NCBI RefSeq assembly: GCF_000154225.1 | Contig: NZ_DS264586.1 | Span: forward strand, 30,527 to 94,526 | DNA length: 64,000 bases | Reading direction: 5' to 3' | DNA from: Schaalia dentiphila ATCC 17982 | GTDB taxonomy: Bacteria; Actinomycetota; Actinomycetes; Actinomycetales; Actinomycetaceae | Shown here: in pieces, positions 25,813-34,033 of the stretch | How positions within the stretch are numbered: position 1 is the first letter of the stretch | Layout of the letters: each line of letters starts with the position of its first letter | Position numbers and translations under genes: made by a program | Notes under the pieces: model-generated | The model's input: only the letters and a program-made list of their open reading frames with translations | The model's database searches: none | Told to the model about the DNA's origin: nothing

Positions 25813-26748
25813 TCAGTTGCGTCCCTCGCCGTCCAATCCGCTCGGCAGCTCCTCGCCGTACCACTCCCGCAGCAGTGCGTAGGCGATCGAGGCGCGACCG
25901 GGTGCGCTGATCTCCCCGTTATCCAGCGCGCGGGTCAGCTCGTCGCGGCTGTAGAAGCGCGCCCACTCTATCTCCACACCATCCGCCTGCGGGGTGGGGC
26001 GCGGCAAAGCGGTGCGAGCCCGGTAGCCCATCATCTGTGAACGCCCGAACGGCCACGGCTGCGTCGCGACGTAGGTAGGCGTCTCGATGTCGACGCCCAC
26101 CTCCTCGGCGACCTCGCGGGCAACCGTGATGTCCGGGGATTCCCCGGCCTCGACGTAGCCGGCGATAATCGACACGAAGCCGGGCCGCCACAGGGCGTTG
26201 TGCGCCAGGAGGACGCGCCCATCATGATCCTCAACGAGGACGATGATCGCTGGGTCCTGGCGCGGATACTCAAGCCGATCGCATGCCTCGCATCGCGCGG
26301 CCCATCCACCGGACACCAGCTGCACCGGAGCCCCACAGCGCGGGCAGAAGCGGTAGTTGGCGTGCCAGCCCGCGAGCGCGAGCGCAGTCAGCGCGAGGGC
26401 CGCGTCGTCACCGTCAAGCTGCCACCCGACCGCGCGCAGATGCTCCCAGCGTCCCCAGGCCTCGTCCCGACTCACCTCGATCGCGACGACGGAGCGTCCC
26501 TGCGCGACACCGATGAACGAGGCCGTCCCTCCTTCAGCAGCACGCACGGCCTCGTCCCCACTCAGGCGCCGCAGGACAGGGGCTCCCGAGGGGGATGCCT
26601 CAACCTCGTCAAGGAGAACGAAGCCGGCACCGTCCACGAGAATGACATCGGCCTCACCGGCGCGCACCAGGGCGACGGGAGCCACGGATTCACGCAGCGC
26701 GACGGCCGCGTCGACGTGACCGCGGACGAGAGGTAGATCAAGACTCAT
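25813..26748 (-). CDS. nudC: NAD(+) diphosphatase NudC
   Basis: Hydrolyses NADH/NAD+ to NMN(H) and AMP and can remove NAD caps from RNA. The 311-residue sequence has a zinc ribbon (CPRCG and CEAC, ~20 residues apart), a complete Nudix box beginning GYVEAGES and containing REVAEEVGV, and the NudC-specific [12 protein letters not shown] motif after it. It is divergent from rph and first in an operon with uvrD2. A TACCGT box 6 nt before the ATG and an overlapping GGAG leave the mode of initiation open. Confidence 0.93.
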   Translation of the reverse strand: MSLDLPLVRGHVDAAVALRESVAPVALVRAGEADVILVDGAGFVLLDEVEASPSGAPVLRRLSGDEAVRAAEGGTASFIGVAQGRSVVAIEVSRDEAWGRWEHLRAVGWQLDGDDAALALTALALAGWHANYRFCPRCGAPVQLVSGGWAARCEACDRLEYPRQDPAIIVLVEDHDGRVLLAHNALWRPGFVSIIAGYVEAGESPDITVAREVAEEVGVDIETPTYVATQPWPFGRSQMMGYRARTALPRPTPQADGVEIEWARFYSRDELTRALDNGEISAPGRASIAYALLREWYGEELPSGLDGEGRN

Positions 26749-26784
26749 AACTCCACGGTAACGCGGTGGGCTACCCTAGGCACT

Positions 26785-27552
26785 ATGACAAATACTCCCC
26801 TGCGCGCCGATGGGCGCACCCCGTCCCAGCTCCGTCCCGTCTCCATGACCCGCGGTTGGTCGGGCACCGGTGAGGGTTCCGTCCTCATCGAGTTCGGCAA
26901 CACCCGCGTCCTGTGTGTTGCGTCTTTCACCGAAGGCGTGCCGCGTTGGAAGCGCGACTCCGGCGAAGGCTGGGTCACCGGCGAGTACTCGATGCTTCCG
27001 CGTGCAACCGAGCAGCGCTCCTCCCGAGAGTCCGTCAAGGGCAAGGTGGGCGGCCGCACTCAGGAAATCTCGCGCCTCATCGGCCGCTCCCTGCGCGGCA
27101 TCGTCGACGTCTCCGCACTCGGCGAGAACACCATCGTCTTGGACTGCGACGTTCTGCGGGCCGACGGCGGCACCCGCACTGCAGCGATCACGGGCGCTTA
27201 CGTGGCCCTCGCCGACGCCGTGAGCTGGGCGAAGGAGCAGGGCATCCTCAAGCCCTCAGCCAAGGTCCTCACCGACTCGATCTCCGCGATCTCCGTGGGC
27301 GTCATCGACGGCACCCCCATGCTGGACCTGCCCTACGTCGAGGATGTGCGCGCCGAAACCGACATGAACGTCGTTCAGACGGGCAGCGGTCGCTTCATCG
27401 AGGTGCAGGGCACCGCCGAGCACGCTCCTTTCAACCGCGACGAGCTCAACGAGCTGCTGGACCTGGCAACCCTGGGTAACGCCCGGCTCGCAGAGGCGCA
27501 GAAGCTCGCGCTTGAGGCTCCCCTCATGGAGCGCGTCGAGGTGCGTCCGTGA
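26785..27552 (+). CDS. rph: Ribonuclease PH
   Basis: Phosphorolytic 3'-5' exoribonuclease that trims tRNA precursors. The 255-residue length is normal. Signatures include [45 protein letters not shown] and the phosphate-binding [14 protein letters not shown]. The ATG has no Shine-Dalgarno sequence; TACCCT lies 7 nt upstream, so a leaderless mRNA is likely. Its stop overlaps the rdgB start by 4 bp. Confidence 0.95.
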   Translation: MTNTPLRADGRTPSQLRPVSMTRGWSGTGEGSVLIEFGNTRVLCVASFTEGVPRWKRDSGEGWVTGEYSMLPRATEQRSSRESVKGKVGGRTQEISRLIGRSLRGIVDVSALGENTIVLDCDVLRADGGTRTAAITGAYVALADAVSWAKEQGILKPSAKVLTDSISAISVGVIDGTPMLDLPYVEDVRAETDMNVVQTGSGRFIEVQGTAEHAPFNRDELNELLDLATLGNARLAEAQKLALEAPLMERVEVRP

Positions 27553-28163
27553 GCGCGCGCCTGGTCTTCGCGACCTCCAACGCGCACAAGGTCAGCGAGC
27601 TCGAAGCCATCCTGGCCCCTGCATGGGAGGGCTTCGAGGCCGGCTGCGTGGCGCGCATGAGCGATTTCGACGTGGCTTCCCCGGTCGAGGACGGTGTGAC
27701 CTTCGAGGAGAACTCCCTCATCAAGGCCCGCGCGCTGGCTCGCGCCACCGGTCTGGCTGCCATCGCCGACGACTCCGGTATCACGGTGGACGTTCTGGGC
27801 GGGGCGCCCGGTATCTTCTCCGCGCGCTGGGCCGGCTCCCACGGGGACGATGCGGCGAATCTGCGTCTGCTCATCGATCAGCTCTCCGACGTTCCCGACG
27901 CCCATCGCGGAGCGGCATTCGTGTCGGCCGCTGTCCTCGTCACCCCGGACGGTCGCGAGTTCGTCGAGCGCGGCGAGGTGCGCGGCACCCTAACGCGTTC
28001 CCCTCGCGGCGAGGGCGGGTTCGGCTACGACCCGATCTTCGTCCCCGAGGGCTTCGAGGTTACGACCGCTCAGATGAGTGCGGATCAAAAGAACGCGATC
28101 AGCCACCGCGGCATCGCTTTCCGAGCCCTCATACCCCACATCGTGGAATACCTGCGCGGCTGA
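27549..28163 (+). CDS. rdgB: RdgB/HAM1 family non-canonical purine NTP pyrophosphatase
   Basis: Removes dITP, XTP and related damaged nucleotides to protect DNA. The 204-residue product has [16 protein letters not shown] at the N-terminus, [19 protein letters not shown] with the active-site Asp residues, [12 protein letters not shown] and [10 protein letters not shown] near the end, all classical for this family. It begins with GTG inside the rph stop region (4-bp overlap), as is usual for this gene pair. Confidence 0.95.
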   Translation: MSARLVFATSNAHKVSELEAILAPAWEGFEAGCVARMSDFDVASPVEDGVTFEENSLIKARALARATGLAAIADDSGITVDVLGGAPGIFSARWAGSHGDDAANLRLLIDQLSDVPDAHRGAAFVSAAVLVTPDGREFVERGEVRGTLTRSPRGEGGFGYDPIFVPEGFEVTTAQMSADQKNAISHRGIAFRALIPHIVEYLRG

Positions 28164-28175
28164 GAAGCACCGCAG

Positions 28176-28219
28176 ACACAAATGTGCCGGGCACCCGAGG
28201 GTGTCCGGCAGATTTGTGT
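28176..28219. terminator. Terminator between rdgB and a small minus-strand ORF
   Basis: An outer ACACAAAT/ATTTGTGT helix and an inner GCCGG-CACCC/GGGTG-CCGGC helix with a GAG loop form a long imperfect hairpin shared by convergent genes. Confidence 0.75.
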
Positions 28220-28238
28220 TGCGCCCGCAGGCGCGCCA

Positions 28239-28361
28239 TCAACGGGCGACGAGGTTACCGAAGATGGGGCGGTCCATCGAGAACTGCAGCGGGTTGCGCT
28301 GTTGGCGCCACCTGCGGTGATGGGTGAGGCGACGAAGGAGTGATGCGACGAAACGAGACAT
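28239..28361 (-). CDS. Small basic protein, 40 aa
   Basis: The frame reads MSRFVASLLRRLTHHRRWRQ, continues with RNPLQFSMDRPIFGNLVAR and stops. AGAGGAG lies six bases before the ATG and a terminator follows, so it has the layout of a real gene. The product is strongly basic, with an amphipathic N-terminal helix. I recognise no family. It is not nested in a larger gene. Confidence 0.55.
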   Translation of the reverse strand: MSRFVASLLRRLTHHRRWRQQRNPLQFSMDRPIFGNLVAR

Positions 28362-28559
28362 TGTGTGCTCCTCTTTGAGTACAGTGCGATGGATCTGTCA
28401 CCGCGTCATACTGACATAGTGCGCCCCAAAGCCCGTTTTTTCCATCGATGTTTTCTTATTTTTCTATGAAGCGCATCTTACGGACTTTTCCTTGGTACAG
28501 CTTGGAAAATTCTTGACCAAAGAGGGTTACTTCTCTTAGTTAATCAGCAGGTGGATACG

Positions 28560-28592
28560 GTGAGGGGGGCAGGCCCACGGCCTGCCCCCTCA
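28560..28592. terminator. Terminator of the CBU_0592-like membrane gene
   Basis: A GTGAGGGG-GCAGGCC stem with a 3-nt CAC loop and complementary GGCCTGC-CCCCTCA arm lies 20 bp beyond the stop codon. The ~200 bp between here and the 40-codon ORF carry only its AT-rich promoter region. Confidence 0.7.
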
Positions 28593-28613
28593 CCACCCCA
28601 ATTCAGCGAAGAG

Positions 28614-28946
28614 TCAGCGAGCGCGCGCCAGGCGCGCACGACGCGGCAGGTAGCGGCGCACATCGAAGAAGCGGACGACCTTCATGATGCGGCGCGCGAG
28701 GCGGTCGCGCACGCGCCAGATCATGGCACATCCGACGCCGATAAAGATGGCGTTCGTCAGGAAGGACGGCCACGCGCCGGTCGAGGCGCAGGCGATCGCC
28801 AGCAGGATACAGCTGGAGACGTTCAGCGAGTGGTAGCGCAGGGAGTCAGGAGCGAAGCGCTTGGAGGAGACCAGGTAGTAGGCGGCGATGGAGGCGGCGG
28901 CGCCCACCCAGCCGAGGATCGTGATTGCGAGAGAGAAGATCGTCAT
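28614..28946 (-). CDS. YgjV/CBU_0592-like small membrane protein
   Basis: A 110-residue protein with three to four transmembrane helices (LAITILGWVGAAASIAAYYLV, LNVSSCILLAIACASTG and FLTNAIFIGVGCAMIWR) and a very basic tail (RRYLPRRARLARAR). The SSKRFAPDSLRYHSLNVSSC loop matches the CBU_0592/YgjV family, whose role is unknown. The gene is divergent from a LysR regulator and may be its target. Confidence 0.75.
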   Translation of the reverse strand: MTIFSLAITILGWVGAAASIAAYYLVSSKRFAPDSLRYHSLNVSSCILLAIACASTGAWPSFLTNAIFIGVGCAMIWRVRDRLARRIMKVVRFFDVRRYLPRRARLARAR

Positions 28947-29032
28947 GACTCATATGATGCACCTTCCGCTAGTCAAGCACAATTGAATGGTTCTATAGTT
29001 ATCTTACAGTTTCACTTAACGAAGGAGTTCGC

Positions 29033-29950
29033 GTGGATATCGACCCCCGCCGCCTGCCTTTCCTTCTGTCCGTCGCGCGTGAAGGCGGCATCGTTGCCGC
29101 CGCCGACATACTCATGGTCTCGCCCTCGGCAGTGTCCCAGCAGATCCAGAAACTTGAGGAGGAAGTCGGCCTCAAGCTCGTCGAGCGCACCACGTCCGGC
29201 GCGATTCTCACCCCGGCCGGCACGATCGTCGCCGAAGCCGGCGAGCGCATCAACGCCGATATCGAGGAAGCCCTCAAGGCGCTACGTCCCCTCACCGGCC
29301 AGGTGACGGGAACGGTCACCATTGGGGCGTTCCTGACGATTTGCCGCTCCACCCTCATCCCCGCACTCCCCGACCTCACGGACGCCCTGCCCGGCGTCGA
29401 CCTGCGCATCGAGGAAACAGAAGAGACCCCGGGCATGGCCGCGCTGCGCACCGGCCACTACGACATCCTCGTCATCGAACGAGACGAGGACCCGGGCCTC
29501 GCCCCTCGCGGGTACACGGACGTCCCATTCCTCGACGAACCCTGGATGCTCGTCACCCCGGACTCCGCTCCCCCGATCGGCTCGATCGAAGACCTTGCGG
29601 ACCTCACCTGGTTGCGCGTCAATCCAGGCACCAGCGGCGACCACGTCATGCGCCGTATCACGAAAGCATTTCCGGACACACGCTGGGCACCTCACCTCTA
29701 CACGACTTACGAGGCCGCCCGCACCCTCGTACGCGCCCGCACGGGCTCGACGATCCTGCCGGCCATGGCGCTGGCCGGGGCCCACACGGAGGGCATGCGC
29801 ATCACCCCGCTACCGTCGCTGGGCACTCGCAAGATCCTGCTGCGCCACAAGAACCACGGTTGGTCCGAGGCGTCAGGCCCCGCGCGCGTGGCCACATACT
29901 TGGCGGAGTGGAAGCGTCACAACGCCTCATACTCGACATCCGGCGACTGA
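29033..29950 (+). CDS. LysR-family transcriptional regulator
   Basis: A 305-residue DNA-binding regulator. The N-terminal winged helix-turn-helix (LPFLLSVAREGGIVAAADIL, then SPSAVSQQIQKLEEEVG) and LTPAGTIVAEAGERI linker helix are typical, followed by a two-lobe effector-binding domain starting at about residue 90. The start is GTG with GAAGGAG upstream; the frame has no better ATG. LysR proteins often control the divergently transcribed neighbour, here the CBU_0592-like gene, with an 86-bp shared promoter region. Effector unknown. Confidence 0.9.
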   Translation: MDIDPRRLPFLLSVAREGGIVAAADILMVSPSAVSQQIQKLEEEVGLKLVERTTSGAILTPAGTIVAEAGERINADIEEALKALRPLTGQVTGTVTIGAFLTICRSTLIPALPDLTDALPGVDLRIEETEETPGMAALRTGHYDILVIERDEDPGLAPRGYTDVPFLDEPWMLVTPDSAPPIGSIEDLADLTWLRVNPGTSGDHVMRRITKAFPDTRWAPHLYTTYEAARTLVRARTGSTILPAMALAGAHTEGMRITPLPSLGTRKILLRHKNHGWSEASGPARVATYLAEWKRHNASYSTSGD

Positions 29951-29961
29951 CCGAGGAACCA

Positions 29962-29989
29962 CCTCGCCTCACCCATCGGTGGTGCGAGG
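29962..29989. terminator. Terminator between LysR and MBL-fold genes
   Basis: CCTCGC-CT-CACC pairs with GGTG-GT-GCGAGG around a CATC loop, with one mismatch and one wobble, between two convergent stop codons. Confidence 0.65.
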
Positions 29990-29995
29990 GTCGGC

Positions 29996-30793
29996 TCAGA
30001 GGCTGACCTGCATCCCGGAGGTCGCGAAGTCGAGGGGACCCGACCAGGTCTGTCGCACTTCGGAGGCCACCCGATCGCGGGGCGTCCACGGCTGGATGTG
30101 GGTCGCGATCATGCGGGCTACTCCGGCTCGCGTGGCGACCTCACCCGCACGCACGCCGTCCATGTGCATGTCGGGCTCGGTCTCGTCGCTCGTGAAGCCG
30201 ACCTCGCTGAGGAGCATGTCAACGCCGCGCGCCCCCTCGATGATCGTGTCGCACAGGTCGGTGTCCCCCGTGTAGAACAGCGACACCAGGCGCTCAGGAT
30301 CATCCTCGGAGGGCCCCTCGATGCGCAGGCCAAATGCCTCGACCGGATGCAGGGCGCGGTAGGGGCGGATCGTCATGGGACCAACCTGGTAGGCCTCGCC
30401 CAGCTGCATGTGGGTGAAGACGAATTCAGCCTCGTATGCCTCGTTGTCCGGGGCGTCTTCGATCTGGCGCACGCGACGCATCGTCTCAGCGGGACCGTAC
30501 AGGGGCAGCGCAGATGCGGCCGCCCCCGGGCCCCACTTGCGGTAGACCTGCAGGGAGATGATGTCGCCCATATGGTCCGCGTGACAATGGGACAGCACCA
30601 GGGCGTCGAGGTCACATGGGCACACGTGCGCCCACAGCGCGCCGAAGGAACCGGGACCCAAGTCGCACGCGAGCGAGAAGGTCCGCTCCTCCCCCGATCG
30701 AGGGTCCAGGCCTCGGGCCTGAACAAGGTAGGACGAGGCCGGTGACTCCGGGCCAGACATCGAACCGGTAGCGCCGATGACAGTCAACTTCAC
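29996..30793 (-). CDS. MBL-fold metallo-hydrolase (RNase Z-like)
   Basis: A 265-residue metallo-beta-lactamase-fold protein. It begins MKLTVIGATGSMSGPESPA, has the zinc-binding motif LSHCHADHMGD near residue 70, a YTGDTDL segment supplying the bridging Asp, and a late ATHIQPWT with another metal-binding His. It resembles the RNase Z/phosphodiesterase branch found after murI in many actinobacteria. The start overlaps the murI stop by 4 bp, so it is the last gene of the clpS-DUF2017-murI-MBL operon. Substrate unknown. Confidence 0.87.
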   Translation of the reverse strand: MKLTVIGATGSMSGPESPASSYLVQARGLDPRSGEERTFSLACDLGPGSFGALWAHVCPCDLDALVLSHCHADHMGDIISLQVYRKWGPGAAASALPLYGPAETMRRVRQIEDAPDNEAYEAEFVFTHMQLGEAYQVGPMTIRPYRALHPVEAFGLRIEGPSEDDPERLVSLFYTGDTDLCDTIIEGARGVDMLLSEVGFTSDETEPDMHMDGVRAGEVATRAGVARMIATHIQPWTPRDRVASEVRQTWSGPLDFATSGMQVSL

Positions 30794-31620
30794 GCGATAC
30801 CACCGCCGGTGTTCACGCGGGCAACGGAGCCCACCTCGGGGCCAAGGAAACGGCGAGCCAGGCGCGGGAACAAGTCGGAAGCGCCCGTGGCCAGGAACTG
30901 GTGCTGCGGCCCTTCACCCGCGGGCCACGGGTCGTGAAGGAGCCCGCGGTCCACGAGCTCGTTATAGGTAACGTTCGCGGTCGCCTCCGAGGAGGTCACG
31001 AGCGTGACTCGCTCGCCCATAATGCGGCCGATAACACCGGTGAGCAGCGGGTAGTGCGTACACCCCAGGATGAGCGTGTCCACACCCGCTTCCTTCAGCG
31101 GCGTCAGATACTCGCGCGCCACGGCCTCAATCTCCTCGCCCGTGGTCACCCCGGCCTCGACGAAGTCAACGAAAGCGGGGCAGGCCTGCTGGCTGACCGT
31201 CAGCCCGGGGACGGCTGCGAGCGCGCGCAGGTACGCCTCGGATTGGATAGTGGCCTTCGTACCGATGACGCCCACATGGTGGTTACGCGTGGCGATAACG
31301 CTCTGGCGTGCCGCCGGGGTAATGACCTCGACGACGGGGATCCCGGCATCGATCCAGTAGCGTTCCCGAGCATCCGCAAGCGCGGCGGCCGTCGCCGTGT
31401 TGCAGGCGATGACGAGCGCCTTCACTCCGCGCGATGCCAGCTCGTCGAGGGCGGAGAGCGTCAGCGAGCGAACCTGCGCGATCGCGCGCGGGCCGTAAGG
31501 CGTGTGCTCGGTGTCGCCCAGGTAGATGATCTCTTCGTCGGGCAGCTTGTCGATGACTGCGCGAGCCACCGTCAGCCCACCTAGGCCCGAGTCGAAAATC
31601 CCGATCGGGGCGTTGTTCAT
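30790..31620 (-). CDS. murI: Glutamate racemase
   Basis: Makes D-glutamate for peptidoglycan. The 276-residue sequence shows IGIFDSGLGGLTVARAV at the start, YLGDTEHTPYG, the first catalytic Cys in VIACNTATAAAL and the second in LGCTHYPLLT. The ATG has TAAGGT 6 nt upstream and no clear Shine-Dalgarno, so an internal leaderless promoter is possible, though it also lies 16 bp behind the DUF2017 gene in the same operon. Confidence 0.95.
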   Translation of the reverse strand: MNNAPIGIFDSGLGGLTVARAVIDKLPDEEIIYLGDTEHTPYGPRAIAQVRSLTLSALDELASRGVKALVIACNTATAAALADARERYWIDAGIPVVEVITPAARQSVIATRNHHVGVIGTKATIQSEAYLRALAAVPGLTVSQQACPAFVDFVEAGVTTGEEIEAVAREYLTPLKEAGVDTLILGCTHYPLLTGVIGRIMGERVTLVTSSEATANVTYNELVDRGLLHDPWPAGEGPQHQFLATGASDLFPRLARRFLGPEVGSVARVNTGGGIA

Positions 31621-31636
31621 GTATCGACCTTATGCG

Positions 31637-32209
31637 TTACTGGGAACTATTGACGGCTTCTAGGAGTGAGTCCTGCCACCATGTGATGAGCATATAGATG
31701 GCTGCGACGGTTTGCGAGCGCTCCCCCGTCGGCTCACTGAGCGCCAATTCTTCGATGCGCCGAGCGTCGTGTGAATCCGATAGGTCCAGCTCACCGGCTA
31801 AGCCGAGCCTAATGTCATTGAGCGCACCCAGCCAGGACCACACGGCCTCGGGCTGGATCCTCAGGGTGTCGCTCTCACCGTGGACGATGTGGTCAAGATC
31901 TCCGACGATGGCACGCAAACGGACGGACTTATCGGTGCGCAGAGAATCCTCGGTGAGGGCGCGCAGGCGGCCAGCATCTTCGTCATCCTCGCTCATCGAG
32001 GGCAGCAGCATACGCAGAGTGCGTTCGCGGGGTTCGTCTCGGCGCTGCTCGGTCTCGGTGGCGGCATTCACCATGGACGAGGTCGCGGCGTACTCACCGG
32101 GATCATCCAAGACAACGAGAACCTCCGTGGCCAACTGGCGCAGGAGGAGCGCCTCGCCGTCGCTCATCGACGAGGCGTAGACACCGTCTCGAAGAGCGAA
32201 CCCTTCCAT
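31637..32209 (-). CDS. DUF2017 family protein
   Basis: A 190-residue helical, acidic protein matching the DUF2017 family by content and position: GEALLLRQLATEVLVVLDDP near the N-terminus, LRMLLPSMSEDDEDAGRLRALTED in the middle and a C-terminal helical bundle with VWSWLGALNDIRLGLA. DUF2017 genes lie directly after clpS in many actinobacteria, as here with a gap of only a few bases. Role unknown; a link to ClpS-dependent proteolysis is suggested only by neighbourhood. Confidence 0.85.
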   Translation of the reverse strand: MEGFALRDGVYASSMSDGEALLLRQLATEVLVVLDDPGEYAATSSMVNAATETEQRRDEPRERTLRMLLPSMSEDDEDAGRLRALTEDSLRTDKSVRLRAIVGDLDHIVHGESDTLRIQPEAVWSWLGALNDIRLGLAGELDLSDSHDARRIEELALSEPTGERSQTVAAIYMLITWWQDSLLEAVNSSQ

Positions 32210-32213
32210 ATCC

Positions 32214-32501
32214 TCAGTCCCGGTCCTCTTCGATGGTGGCGCGCAGACCGTAGGAGTGCATAGCCATGACGTCCGCCTCGATGCGTTCGCGCACGCCCGT
32301 GGAAACGGTGGCGCGCCCGCGCGTATGAACGGCCATCATGAGTTCCTCAGCGCGGGCGTTGGAATAGCCGAAATACTGGCGAAACACAGCGCTCACGTAG
32401 CTCATGAGGTTGACAGGATCGTCCCACACGACGGCACGCCAACGCGGCACCGCGGTGGGTGCCTCGTGCGTGCGGGACGCGGGTTGGAACATCGTTGTCA
32501 T
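32214..32501 (-). CDS. clpS: ATP-dependent Clp protease adaptor ClpS
   Basis: Delivers N-degron substrates to the ClpC/ClpP protease. The 95-residue protein has the ClpS core WRAVVWDDPVNLMSYV followed by VFRQYFGYS and MMAVHTRGRATVS. The Asp-Asp and the helix that contact the N-end residue are retained. TAGTGT lies 6 nt before the ATG and no Shine-Dalgarno is present, consistent with a leaderless transcript. First gene of the clpS-DUF2017-murI-MBL operon, divergent from pncB. Confidence 0.95.
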   Translation of the reverse strand: MTTMFQPASRTHEAPTAVPRWRAVVWDDPVNLMSYVSAVFRQYFGYSNARAEELMMAVHTRGRATVSTGVRERIEADVMAMHSYGLRATIEEDRD

Positions 32502-32582
32502 ACGTCAACACTAAGACGTATTTGGGTATCAGGGAAGGAAATTCGCACCCCGGTGACACGCTTCTCAGGGTAGGCTCACAGT

Positions 32583-33926
32583 ATGCCTGCATCGACATCT
32601 ACTTCATTGCTGACTGATATGTACGAGCTCACGATGCTCGACGCCGCCCTGAAGGATGGCACCGCGCATCGTCGCTGCACGTTTGAGCTGTTTGGGCGCC
32701 GCCTGCCCGCCACACGACGCTTCGGCGTTGTCGCCGGCACCGGTCGCATTCTCGAGGCCCTGGAACGCTTCGAGTTCGACGCTGAGCAGATCGATTGGTT
32801 GCGCGACCAGGGGATCCTCTCCGAGGAGGCCGCCCAGTTCCTCGCCTCGTGGCGTTTCACGGGCGACATCTGGGGCTACGCCGAGGGCGAGTGCTACTTC
32901 CCCGGCTCTCCCCTGCTGACGGTTGAGGGTACATTCGCGGACTGCACGCTCCTGGAGACGCTGCTCCTGTCGATCCTCAACCACGATTGCGCGGTGGCTT
33001 CCGCCGCCTCGCGTATGACGATCGCCGCCCACGGCCGCCCCTGCATGGACATGGGTGCTCGCCGTGCCCACGAGCGCGCAGCGGTCTCCGCCGCCCGCGC
33101 CGCCATCATCGGCGGTTTCCAGGGCACCTCCGACCTCGAGGCAGCCAAGCGCTACGGGATCCGCTGCATCGGTACGGCCGCCCACGCGTTCACGCTCCTG
33201 CACGACAGCGAACGCGACGCCTTCGACTCTCAGGTCGCCAAGCTGGGCGCAGGCACGACCCTGCTTGTGGACACCTACGACATCAGGCAGGGCGTCATCA
33301 ACGCCGTCGAGGCCGCGCGCGCTGCCGGCGGCGAGCTGGGCGCGGTGCGCCTGGACTCCGGCGACCTCGTCGCTGAAGCGTTCAAGGTGCGCGGCCAGCT
33401 CGACGCGATGGGCGCGACCACCACGAAGATCACGGTGACTTCCGACCTGGACGAGTACGCCATCGCCGCCCTGGGCGCGGCCCCCGTGGACTCCTACGGC
33501 GTGGGCACCAAGCTCGTGACGGGCTCGGGCGTCCCGACGGCCGCCCTGGTCTACAAGGTTGTCCAGCGCGAGGATAGCAACGGCCAGATCGTTTCCGTGG
33601 CCAAGAAGGCCGAGTCGAAGTCCACGGTCGGCGGACGCAAGGTTGCCGGCCGCGTCATGGGCGAGGACGGCTACGCAACCGAGGAACTCCTGCTCGTTGG
33701 CATGTCCTTCGAGGAGGGCCAGGCTCTGCTGGCCGAGCGCGGCGCCCGCCCGCTGCAGGTCCAGCTGGTCCGCGGCGGCAAGATCGACGCCGAAGCCTGG
33801 GGCCCCGAGGCACTGTCCCGCGCCCAGGAGCACCACCTGCGCGCCCGCAACGAGCTGCCCTACCAGGCGTGGCGCCTGTCCGAGGGCGAGGTCGCAATCC
33901 CCACGCGCTACGAGCAGGTCGACTGA
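32583..33926 (+). CDS. pncB: Nicotinate phosphoribosyltransferase
   Basis: Converts nicotinate and PRPP to nicotinate mononucleotide in NAD salvage. The 447-residue sequence starts with SLLTDMYELTMLDAALK, the family hallmark, and has FELFGRRLPATRRFGV, GTAAHAFTLLHDSE, VDTYDIRQGV, VRLDSGDLVAEA and SYGVGTKLVTG phosphate/ribose-binding segments. TAGGCT 6 nt before the ATG suggests a leaderless mRNA. Divergent from clpS, a standard actinobacterial arrangement. Confidence 0.95.
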   Translation: MPASTSTSLLTDMYELTMLDAALKDGTAHRRCTFELFGRRLPATRRFGVVAGTGRILEALERFEFDAEQIDWLRDQGILSEEAAQFLASWRFTGDIWGYAEGECYFPGSPLLTVEGTFADCTLLETLLLSILNHDCAVASAASRMTIAAHGRPCMDMGARRAHERAAVSAARAAIIGGFQGTSDLEAAKRYGIRCIGTAAHAFTLLHDSERDAFDSQVAKLGAGTTLLVDTYDIRQGVINAVEAARAAGGELGAVRLDSGDLVAEAFKVRGQLDAMGATTTKITVTSDLDEYAIAALGAAPVDSYGVGTKLVTGSGVPTAALVYKVVQREDSNGQIVSVAKKAESKSTVGGRKVAGRVMGEDGYATEELLLVGMSFEEGQALLAERGARPLQVQLVRGGKIDAEAWGPEALSRAQEHHLRARNELPYQAWRLSEGEVAIPTRYEQVD

Positions 33927-33947
33927 CCCTCACCTCTCACTGAACGA

Positions 33948-33992
33948 AGCCCCGGCCTCGTCCTTCTCTCGGAGGAGAATGAGGCCGGGGCT
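33948..33992. terminator. Bidirectional terminator, GCCCCGGCCTC palindrome
   Basis: AGCCCCGGCCTC and GAGGCCGGGGCT form a perfect 12-bp stem, extended by AACG/CGTT, between the convergent pncB and helicase genes. It is another copy of the recurrent stem. Confidence 0.8.
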
Positions 33993-34033
33993 CGTTATGC
34001 ATCAGGGCGCGGACAGTGCTGCGGGAGTGCGCG

